DNA from: an uncultured Clostridium sp. | GTDB taxonomy: Bacteria; Bacillota; Clostridia; UBA1212; UBA1255 | Length of the DNA stretch: 5,441 bases | Direction: 5' to 3' | Assembly: GCA_900555605.1 (NCBI GenBank) | Contig: USLW01000165.1 | Location: forward strand, 1 to 5,441 | Part shown: positions 1 to 5,348 of the stretch, in pieces | Position numbering within the stretch: the stretch's first letter is position 1 | Layout: every line of letters starts with the position of its first letter | Translations under genes and position numbers: made by a program | Notes under the pieces: model-generated | The model's database searches: none | What the model was told of the DNA's origin: nothing | What the model saw: the letters and a program-made list of their open reading frames with translations, nothing else

Positions 1-58
1 GTTAAGACATCGCCCTTTCACGGCGGCGACACGGGTTCGATTCCCGTAGGGGTCACCA
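1..58 (+). tRNA. tRNA-Glu (UUC), 5' end cut off by the window edge
   Basis: This is the 3' portion of a glutamate tRNA. The anticodon arm is at 10-26, with a five-pair stem (one U-G pair) and the seven-base loop CTTTCAC; the anticodon TTC is at 17-19. The T arm is at 31-47, with stem ACGGG/CCCGT and loop TTCGATT. The 3' acceptor strand AGGGGTC is at 48-54, the discriminator A is at 55 and an encoded CCA is at 56-58. The D arm is only partly present (the GGTTAAGA-type end) and the 5' acceptor strand lies outside the window, so the acceptor stem cannot be verified. It decodes GAA and GAG codons. An encoded CCA is common in Bacillota. A terminator follows with no spacer, so this is the last gene of its transcript. 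Confidence 0.95.
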
Positions 59-111
59 AATCAAATAAAAAACAGTCTTCCGGCAGCAGAAGGCTGTTTT
101 TTATTTGATTT
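58..111. terminator. Bidirectional intrinsic terminator between tRNA-Glu and the rho-deacetylase operon
   Basis: The arms 58-80 and 89-111 are complementary over 23 pairs with a single T-G wobble (76/93) and enclose the 8-nt loop CGGCAGCA (81-88). The G/C-containing core is CAGTCTTC/GAAGGCTG. It is flanked by six A's on the left (67-72) and six T's on the right (97-102), followed by TATTTGATTTTT. A T-tract therefore follows the hairpin on both strands. It can end rightward tRNA transcription and leftward transcription coming out of the deacetylase gene, whose stop codon is about 80 nt away. Its first base is the last A of the tRNA CCA. Confidence 0.92.
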
Positions 112-192
112 TTGAAAGATTTCTCAATTCATGAATGTTTCGGCGCTGATTGTTATACTGCCGCACTCGGACCTCCCGCCCTCCGGAGCAAG

Positions 193-1731
193 CTATCCCC
201 TCCTGTTTCTGACAATGATAGCGCTCAGCAAAACAATGCAGATAACCCCAGCTCCGATCAGCAGCAGAATGCTCACAGAAATCTTGGAAGCAGATGAATC
301 GGAAGCAGCAGGCGTGCCGTTGACAGCTGTTGACACAACACGGTCAGACGGACTCGGCGAGACCGGTGCGGAAGGTCCGGGAGACTGCAGAGCCGGCGTT
401 TCTGCCGGAGAAGGCGTCGGATCCGCATATCGCGTAATATTTTCCAGAAAATCCTGCTTTCCGGTATCCGGTCCTACCAAAGATCGATACAGACCGTATC
501 GGCACGGACTGTATGTACTGATTTGTGAAGCCTTTGTAATCGGATTTTCATCCGTGCCCTTGATCCACTTTGTAAACCAGGTCCACTGCTGAGAGTCATG
601 GCAGGCGTAGCCGCGCTGAGATACCTCGAAAGCGGTAAGACCTCCGAAATGTGCGAGCGGCACATCCCAATTCATGACAATGGGATTTTCCTCCCATAAA
701 TGCAGATAGGTCTTCGGGACATCCCATACACCGTACCGTTCCGCAGACCCGGGATATTTCTTCGGATCGCCGCTGCAAAGCAGTGCATCCTGCAGCGTGA
801 TCGTATTGACACGATGCGCGCCGTGACCGTATTCCCCGTTCACGTCGTGGCCGATTACTACCAGCGGCCGAAATCGCCTGAGCATTTCAACCTGAAAGGC
901 AGTGACCGTCTCTCTGTCGTAAATTGCAAAAGCATTGCGCAGGACCTGATCCGGATCCATGGATCGATCGCCGTAGGACCCTGCATCATCTGCATATTCA
1001 GAAATAACCGGATAATGACGGACGCCCACCGTCCACAAGCCGTCCAGCTGTTCATGGGGCCGTTCCTGCGTGTCAAAATGATGGGTCATGTAAACAACCT
1101 GGACGCGCGCCCCCACTTCGCCGGCATAATAAGGCAAAATCCCGGCAAAAAAGAGATGTTCGTCATCCGTATGAGTCGGCAGCAGCAAAATATCCGCCTG
1201 CTCATAGGCCCCCTGCCATACCTGCACCCAATCCGGAAGAAGCCCCCCGGAAAAAAGATACAATTCGCAGATAGATACTGTCGTCGGAATTACAATGGAG
1301 AGAGAGCCGCATTGCTCCGGCAGCACAATATATTCATGCAGATACCCTTCCGTACCGCAGGGGATCATCTGATCTGCTGTATGCAGATACCACTCCCCGG
1401 GAATCTTATCCCATATCAAATACAGCCCTACGGCTTTTCCTTCAGCGATATTTATCACAATCCGGTCTCCGCTGCTGAATTTGGAGGCAGAATAACGGTC
1501 ACGATCTATTAGATTTTGCTTCAGGTCTTCTTTCTCATTTCCCTGCATATCCGTTACTGAAATCCTGACCCCCTCCTGTTTGGTGAGATCCTGGGCAGCA
1601 GTGATATTTTCCTGTACGCTTACACCGGAGGCAGCGCCGGCACCTCCGGTGGGCAGAGACCACCCGCAAATCAAAAAAAGCACGACAGCAAGTGCAAATA
1701 ACGCACAAATTTTATGTTTTGGCCTGTCCAT
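193..1731 (-). CDS. Secreted, membrane-anchored PIG-L/LmbE-family deacetylase
   Basis: This 512-residue protein has a PIG-L-type zinc de-N-acetylase domain. Residues 1-34 look like a signal peptide: basic MDRPKHK, a hydrophobic core at about 8-26, and a plausible cleavage site near AGA/A at 31-34. Residues 50-165 are probably a beta-rich accessory domain of unassigned type. The catalytic domain begins near 180 with THTDDEH (186-192), a variant of the family AHPDDE motif; by analogy with MshB, H187 and D190 would bind zinc and D189 would be the base. The second motif, GEYGHGAHR (299-307), supplies H303 and H306. Residues 437-463 are a Pro/Ser/Thr-rich linker. A hydrophobic helix at 484-507 followed by RNRRG fits a C-terminal membrane anchor with the enzyme outside the cell. 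No LPXTG motif or lipobox is seen. The ATG has GGAGG (1742-1746) 10 nt upstream, and the stop is TAG. The gene lies 22 nt after rho and is probably co-transcribed. The family acts on N-acetylated sugars, but the substrate here is unknown; cell-wall or host glycans are a guess. Confidence 0.9.
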   Translation of the reverse strand: MDRPKHKICALFALAVVLFLICGWSLPTGGAGAASGVSVQENITAAQDLTKQEGVRISVTDMQGNEKEDLKQNLIDRDRYSASKFSSGDRIVINIAEGKAVGLYLIWDKIPGEWYLHTADQMIPCGTEGYLHEYIVLPEQCGSLSIVIPTTVSICELYLFSGGLLPDWVQVWQGAYEQADILLLPTHTDDEHLFFAGILPYYAGEVGARVQVVYMTHHFDTQERPHEQLDGLWTVGVRHYPVISEYADDAGSYGDRSMDPDQVLRNAFAIYDRETVTAFQVEMLRRFRPLVVIGHDVNGEYGHGAHRVNTITLQDALLCSGDPKKYPGSAERYGVWDVPKTYLHLWEENPIVMNWDVPLAHFGGLTAFEVSQRGYACHDSQQWTWFTKWIKGTDENPITKASQISTYSPCRYGLYRSLVGPDTGKQDFLENITRYADPTPSPAETPALQSPGPSAPVSPSPSDRVVSTAVNGTPAASDSSASKISVSILLLIGAGVICIVLLSAIIVRNRRG

Positions 1732-1741
1732 ATTTCATGCG

Positions 1742-1746
1742 CCTCC
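1742..1746 (-). promoter_or_regulatory. Ribosome binding site of the PIG-L deacetylase
   Basis: GGAGG on the minus strand lies 10 nt before the ATG at 1731, inside the 22-nt gap after the rho TGA stop (1754-1756). No promoter fits in this gap, which supports a rho-deacetylase operon with independent translation initiation. Confidence 0.8.
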
Positions 1747-1753
1747 GTCACGA

Positions 1754-3583
1754 TCAGCCGCTCAGCCCCTTCAGATCCTGAGGAAGATTGATCGTACCGA
1801 TAAATTCTTCATTTGTCTTTGTCTTTATTAATTTGTTTACAATGATTTCCGTCACATCCGCAGTTCCTAAATTGGACATTGCACGACGAATGGCAAACAC
1901 GCTGTTTAATTCTTTTTCAGACAGCAGCAGCTCTTCCTTCCGCGTTCCCGATTTATTAATATCAATTGCCGGGAATACACGTTTTTCCGAAAGCTTCCGA
2001 TCTAAATGCAGTTCCATATTGCCCGTGCCCTTGAACTCCTCAAAGATCACATCATCCATCCGGCTTCCCGTGTCAATTAGGGCTGTCGCTACGATTGTAA
2101 GACTGCCGCCGCCGCGGATATTCCGGGCCGCACCGAAAAAACGTTTCGGCTTATACAGCGCACCGGGGTCCAGTCCGCCTGACAAAGAACGTCCTGTAGG
2201 CGGAATCGTAATATTATACGCACGGGCCAAACGCGTCAGACTGTCCATCAGAATCACGACATCGTTTCCGTGCTCTACAAGCCGCTGTGCACGTTCAAAA
2301 ACCATCTCCGCTACACGGATATGTTTTTCCGGCAGCTCATCAAAGGTTGAAGAGATCACCTCGCCCTTTACAGACTCACGCATATCGGTCACTTCCTCCG
2401 GACGCTCGTCGATCAGCAGTACAATCAATTTGATATCCGGGTAATTCTGAGAAATACTGTTGGCGATCTTTTTCAGTAAAACGGTCTTTCCTGCCTTTGG
2501 GGGTGACACGATCATGCCGCGCTGCCCCTTGCCGATAGGCGCTATAATGTCAATGATACGGGTAGACAGCTCTTTCGGATCCGTCTCCAGTCTGATTTTC
2601 TCATCCGGATAAATCGGAACAAGAGATTCAAAGGGTTTACGTCGCTGTGCAGATTCAGGAGAATCTTCATTCACGGAAGCCACATAGAAAAGGGCCTGAT
2701 ACTTTTCATTATCCCGCTGTGAACGGCTGCGGCCCTTAATATAGTCTCCTGTTTTTAAATTAAATCGGCGGATCAGTACAGGCGGAACATAGACATCTTT
2801 ATTGCTGGAAAAATATCTGCCTACGCGGATAAAACCATAATTATCCGGCAGCACCTCCAGCAGGCCCTCTACCTCATCTCCGTTTTCATAATATTTTGTT
2901 TTTCCCCGCTCTGCCTTTACTTCCTGCATCGGCGAATCTGCCGGCAGCTCGGGAGATTCGGGTTCACAGATCTCCATCGCAGCAGCAGGCTCTTCTCCCG
3001 CCCTTTCCTCTGAGGGCAGCGCTGCAGCAGCGGCGCCTGTTTCACATCCCGGTTCCGAAGCTGCAGCTGCCCCCTGGGCCTTTACAGCTGAAAGATCGGC
3101 TGCTGCAGTCTCCGCTTTATGACTTTTATGATTGTAATGGGAAATGTTTGTTTTTCTGGTCCGGCCGTGCTGTTTCTGGCTCCGCTCCGCCGTTGAACCG
3201 CTGCTTTCGCTGTTTTGGGCAGTCTGGTCTGCAGCTTCGGCAGTATGTGTCTCCGTTTTATTCTGTGACGCGTTTCTGATGCGTCTCTTATTCTGATGAT
3301 TTTCTGTATTCTGCCGTTCCCTTCGCGTTTTTTTTTCAGATGGAGCCGGAGTTTCCGCTGAATTTTCTGCGGTCTCTGTTTGTGTTTTTTCAGTCACGGA
3401 ATTCGGGTTGCTTTGGATGATTTCAGGCGTCTGCGCGAACGGCTGACCTGTCTTGCCTGCCGCGTCCATAATCAGCTGTATCAATTCTTCTTTATTATGA
3501 GCGGTCACAGCCTTAATACCGAGCATTTTGGCAATATAGCGCAAATCACTCAATTTCTTTTTTTGAATGTCGTCAAAATCCAT
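1754..3583 (-). CDS. rho: Transcription termination factor Rho, with a long disordered insert
   Basis: Rho is a hexameric RNA-dependent ATPase and helicase that binds nascent RNA, translocates 5' to 3' and releases RNA polymerase. The 609-residue protein is far longer than the roughly 420-residue enterobacterial form. In order: Rho N-terminal helical domain (about 1-45); low-complexity insert (about 50-225) rich in Asn, Gln, Thr, Ser and charges, then Ala/Glu-rich; cold-shock-like primary RNA-binding domain (about 230-305, with NYGFIR and DVYVPPVLIRRFNLKTGD); and a RecA-type ATPase domain (about 318-595). Walker A is SPPKAGKT (360-367), the catalytic Glu is in IDERPEEVTD (E393), Walker B is VVILMD (442-447 region), the Q-loop is SLSGGLDPGALYKPKR (466-481), the R-loop is around 504-521 and the arginine finger is in SGTRKEE (R548). 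All key residues are present, so it should be active. The start at 3583 is the first ATG in frame; its ribosome site is weak (AGGCTGGTG). The usual clostridial partner rpmE is not next to it; a PIG-L deacetylase follows instead. Confidence 0.98.
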   Translation of the reverse strand: MDFDDIQKKKLSDLRYIAKMLGIKAVTAHNKEELIQLIMDAAGKTGQPFAQTPEIIQSNPNSVTEKTQTETAENSAETPAPSEKKTRRERQNTENHQNKRRIRNASQNKTETHTAEAADQTAQNSESSGSTAERSQKQHGRTRKTNISHYNHKSHKAETAAADLSAVKAQGAAAASEPGCETGAAAAALPSEERAGEEPAAAMEICEPESPELPADSPMQEVKAERGKTKYYENGDEVEGLLEVLPDNYGFIRVGRYFSSNKDVYVPPVLIRRFNLKTGDYIKGRSRSQRDNEKYQALFYVASVNEDSPESAQRRKPFESLVPIYPDEKIRLETDPKELSTRIIDIIAPIGKGQRGMIVSPPKAGKTVLLKKIANSISQNYPDIKLIVLLIDERPEEVTDMRESVKGEVISSTFDELPEKHIRVAEMVFERAQRLVEHGNDVVILMDSLTRLARAYNITIPPTGRSLSGGLDPGALYKPKRFFGAARNIRGGGSLTIVATALIDTGSRMDDVIFEEFKGTGNMELHLDRKLSEKRVFPAIDINKSGTRKEELLLSEKELNSVFAIRRAMSNLGTADVTEIIVNKLIKTKTNEEFIGTINLPQDLKGLSG

Positions 3584-3603
3584 TAATACACCAGCCTATT
3601 CAT
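3583..3603 (-). other. Possible six-codon leader ORF overlapping the rho start (TAATG)
   Basis: An ATG at 3603 reads M-N-R-L-V-Y and stops at TAA (3585-3583), sharing one base with the rho ATG in a TAATG overlap. There is no convincing ribosome binding site ahead of it, and the rho start itself has only a weak one. Translational coupling is possible, but the ORF is so short that chance is a real alternative. Confidence 0.25.
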
Positions 3604-3625
3604 AAGATTCAAAAATGATTTAATT

Positions 3626-3850
3626 TTATAATGAGGAAAAAAGAATTTCAGAGAAATGCTGCAAAGAAACTACTTTATTAGAGTACATGAAATTTAAAGA
3701 AATGTCAACAGCTGCCTGCGGCACGACACGCCCCAAAATCCGCCGGCCGATTCGGGATCCGTAAGAGATTTCTTCTACAGGACCGGATTCTTTAGCAAAA
3801 TACCGCTTGCAGACATCTTTTTTATTTTTAGACGAAATAATCTCCGGCCT
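3626..3850 (-). pseudogene. Possible decayed gene fragment, perhaps phosphatidylserine decarboxylase N-terminus
   Basis: A frame on the minus strand stays open for 74 codons between a TGA at 3853-3851 and a TAA at 3628-3626. It overlaps the last bases of the esterase gene and contains the rho promoter. It has no plausible start with a ribosome site: the only ATG is at codon 55 and nothing purine-rich precedes it. The middle part, YGSRIGRRILGRVVPQAAVD, has the look of real protein, with GC-rich codons unlike the AT-rich flanks. From memory, the pattern Y-G-S-x-x-G-R-x-x-L-x-x-x-V-x-P followed by a short 'xxSNKVVS' end resembles the N-terminal region of clostridial phosphatidylserine decarboxylases. 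The downstream catalytic part (the LGST motif) is absent. It could equally be a chance open frame. Confidence 0.3.
3680..3708 (-). promoter_or_regulatory. Likely rho promoter
   Basis: On the minus strand a perfect -35 TTGACA (3708-3703) is followed, after 17 bases, by TACTCT (3685-3680), a modest -10 that keeps the TA start and final T and is preceded by TG. Transcription would start near 3672, giving a leader of about 90 nt before the rho ATG, which is AT-rich with a run of six T's. A leader of this size would leave room for the autogenous control known for rho in some bacteria, but no specific structure is evident. Confidence 0.5.
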
Positions 3851-4967
3851 TCAGTGCGTTATACAGTGTCGGGAATATAGCGCGTGCTATAAAGAAATGT
3901 CCGAGATCATTCGGATGGAGATTATCCACCGTGTAAAGATCCCGCATCTGCGGCAAAAAAAAGTTCTCACTATCTATATAATAAATATTCCGATCCCCAT
4001 CCGCTGCCGCCCTGCGGTATGTTTCCTGGATGACAGCTTTCCGTTCCATGTCCGCCGCATTCTCTTGGGCATAATACGGATGCGTTACCAGCAGAATCGG
4101 AATGGAAGGATGCGCCGCACGTACGGTCTTGTAGAAATCATAATGCGTATTTCGGAGTACCACCGGATTTGATGCATTATAATCATAATCCATCACAAAG
4201 GCAGAAATTTCACGCGCCGCGATATATGCGGCCACCGGCTGCTCGCCTACCGCTGAGCCTGAAAATCCCAAATTTAGATTATCTGTATTCAACGCACGGC
4301 AGAGAATATTACTGTACACATTTCCCGGACGTGAAGCGCATGCCCCCTGTGTAATGGATGAGCCGTAAAATGCAATCGGCAGACAGCATCTTTCCGTAGG
4401 CAGACCGATCAGCGCACAATCCGGCAGACCGATTATGAGTTCTCTGACACCAGCATACATCGGCAGGGGGATCTGTATCTCTTTTTTACCGCCCGGGAGA
4501 ACGAGTTCTTCTTCACATTGTTCCGGTGAATCAGTAAAGATCTGCATAGACTTACCGCAATAGCTCCGGTTCGTTCCCGTCCCGGTATAAATGTCAAACC
4601 CAAAAACGCCTCTGTTTGCAATATGATTCATACCAGTTACAGCATGGTGCAGCAAGGCATGAAACTTCAGAACAGATGCATCCGTACGAAAACGGACAGT
4701 TGCGCCGGCCGTACAATTGGCAAGTTCCGCATTTGCCGGCGAATACTTCTCCTTTTGGGTGACATCAAGCCGGTAAAATGCATTTCCGTTTTTCGAGGGA
4801 TGTGTAATTCCGCCGATCTGAAAGTATGCTGAAGTTACATCCAGATATGTAATACCGTTTTCCCTGCGTCTTATATGCTCCGCAGCAATTTTACCCGCGG
4901 TGACAAAATTCCCTTCTGATACTTTTGTTTCCGAATCTGCGGCCTCGCCAAACACCCAATCATTCAT
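3828..4967 (-). CDS. SGNH/GDSL-type esterase with N-terminal GxDLY domain
   Basis: This is a 379-residue cytoplasmic ester hydrolase; no signal peptide is seen. The N-terminal beta-rich domain (about 1-190) carries GFDIY (123-127), matching the GxDLY signature of the domain that precedes this SGNH class. The catalytic domain (about 195-379) begins with FYGSSITQGACASRPGN (200-216), block I, with S204 as the likely nucleophile. G237 in GFSGSA and N264 in DYDYNA fit the oxyanion-hole Gly and Asn of blocks II and III. D348 and H351 in DNLHPND complete the triad as block V. The architecture matches families that deacylate sugars or small esters; an acetyl-xylan or acetyl-oligosaccharide esterase is a reasonable inference, but the substrate is not visible. 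An in-frame ATG at 4991 would add eight residues (MRRGGLLF). I prefer 4967 because AGGGGAGGG lies 9 nt upstream of it and would otherwise be coding. The stop is TAA. It is transcribed from its own strong promoter, and no terminator is seen after it. Confidence 0.88.
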   Translation of the reverse strand: MNDWVFGEAADSETKVSEGNFVTAGKIAAEHIRRRENGITYLDVTSAYFQIGGITHPSKNGNAFYRLDVTQKEKYSPANAELANCTAGATVRFRTDASVLKFHALLHHAVTGMNHIANRGVFGFDIYTGTGTNRSYCGKSMQIFTDSPEQCEEELVLPGGKKEIQIPLPMYAGVRELIIGLPDCALIGLPTERCCLPIAFYGSSITQGACASRPGNVYSNILCRALNTDNLNLGFSGSAVGEQPVAAYIAAREISAFVMDYDYNASNPVVLRNTHYDFYKTVRAAHPSIPILLVTHPYYAQENAADMERKAVIQETYRRAAADGDRNIYYIDSENFFLPQMRDLYTVDNLHPNDLGHFFIARAIFPTLYNALKAGDYFV

Positions 4968-4976
4968 AAATAGGAG

Positions 4977-4985
4977 CCCTCCCCT
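4977..4985 (-). promoter_or_regulatory. Strong ribosome binding site that sets the esterase start
   Basis: AGGGGAGGG on the minus strand ends 9 nt before the ATG at 4967, while the upstream in-frame ATG at 4991 is preceded only by CCAATGCTTT. The site can fold on itself: AGGGG (4985-4981) can pair with CTCCT (4976-4972) around an AGGG loop, with one G-T pair. This might dampen initiation. Confidence 0.7.
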
Positions 4986-5039
4986 GCGCATAAAGCATTG
5001 GCAGCGGCGGTTATGAACAGGACATGTAGCTAAAGCAAA

Positions 5040-5117
5040 ATTTCCGGCTGCCTCGAATTCTCATATTTTATATCTTATTTTTATCGATATGTCAAGCAAT
5101 GCCCGGCAGCCGCAAAT
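5040..5117. repeat. Imperfect inverted repeat bracketing the esterase promoter
   Basis: The left arm 5040-5059 and right arm 5098-5117 are inverted copies that match at 16 of 20 positions by my hand alignment. The core CGGCTGCC (5045-5052) / GGCAGCCG (5105-5112) is perfect. The 38 bp between the arms contain the whole -35/-10 promoter. This may be a paired operator for a regulator, or in principle recombination sites. The left arm would lie at or just past the transcription start. Confidence 0.45.
5067..5095 (-). promoter_or_regulatory. Strong sigma-A promoter of the SGNH esterase
   Basis: On the minus strand a perfect -35 TTGACA (5095-5090) and a near-perfect -10 TATAAA (5072-5067) are separated by exactly 17 bases, in an AT-rich stretch. 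Transcription would begin near 5060, leaving a leader of about 90 nt before the ATG at 4967. The promoter is bracketed by imperfect inverted repeats (5040-5059 and 5098-5117). Confidence 0.8.
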
Positions 5118-5182
5118 CGTCTTTTTTTCACTGCTTTGCCCATACTGATATTCTAAACGCACCCAATGCGCGAAATTTGTGA

Positions 5183-5211
5183 TTGACAATGTGTGTCATT
5201 TATGTGACAAT
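5183..5211 (+). promoter_or_regulatory. Likely promoter of the zinc-ribbon gene with overlapping operator-like half-sites
   Basis: A perfect -35 TTGACA (5183-5188) is followed, 17 bases later, by GACAAT (5206-5211), which matches 4 of 6 -10 bases and is preceded by an extended -10 TG at 5203-5204. Transcription would start near 5218 and leave a leader of about 130 nt. Three alternating half-sites, TGACA (5184-5188), TGTCA (5194-5198) and TGACA (5205-5209), cover the promoter and form two dyads with 5- and 6-base gaps, as expected for a dimeric repressor or activator. The weaker -10 makes the promoter call moderate. Confidence 0.5.
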
Positions 5212-5348
5212 TATTCTATCATGTTTATTATGCAGGAATAAACGAATCCGGGTATGACTGCAGTATTTGATATGAATATACTTTTTTACATAAATATTGC
5301 GTATACTGATACTGATACGATAACGGTTACAGGAAAGGATGTATTTAC

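Larger units (their letters stand above)
4968..5348. other. Divergent intergenic control region
   Basis: This is a 381-nt stretch without a gene between the leftward esterase and the rightward zinc-ribbon gene. The left half holds the esterase leader and its promoter within inverted repeats. The middle (about 5118-5180) shows nothing recognisable apart from a T-run (5121-5127) and one copy of ATACTGATA (5142-5150). The right half holds the zinc-ribbon promoter region, two further ATACTGATA copies (5303-5317) and the ribosome site at 5331-5339. I found no RNA gene or small ORF with a ribosome site. Confidence 0.7.

Noticed and set aside
131..592. Rightward 153-codon open frame just after the terminator
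   Set aside because: It lies mostly antisense to the 3' end of the deacetylase gene, with no ribosome site and no recognisable features.
700..1512. Rightward 270-codon open frame
   Set aside because: It is antisense to the PIG-L gene, whose motifs, signal peptide and ribosome site are clear. Its translation shows no domain or believable composition, and no ribosome site precedes it.
1660..1690. Lipoprotein signal (Cys22) in the deacetylase signal peptide
   Set aside because: Ile precedes the Cys instead of Gly, Ala or Ser, so the lipobox rule fails; the Ala-rich site near residues 31-34 fits ordinary signal peptidase better.
1788..2444. Rightward 218-codon open frame, rich in Ser and Arg
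   Set aside because: It is the antisense shadow of the highly conserved Rho ATPase domain; its Ser/Arg/Ile composition is what reverse reading of that gene gives.
2960..3120. Repeated GCTGCAGC/GCAGCAG-like bases as a DNA repeat
   Set aside because: They are simple codon runs for the Ala/Glu-rich part of the Rho insert, with no regular unit or spacing.
3636..3657. Hairpin ATTTC-TCT-GAAAT followed by six T's on the minus strand in the rho leader
   Set aside because: The stem is only five mostly A-T pairs with a three-base loop, too weak for an intrinsic terminator or a convincing attenuator.
4968..4991. Longer start for the esterase at the ATG at 4991
   Set aside because: It would place the strong AGGGGAGGG site inside the coding region and has no ribosome site of its own; the ATG at 4967 is better supported.
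5302..5307. TATACT as a -10 for a second zinc-ribbon promoter
   Set aside because: No acceptable -35 is present 16-18 bases upstream (TACTTT at best) and there is no extended -10 TG.
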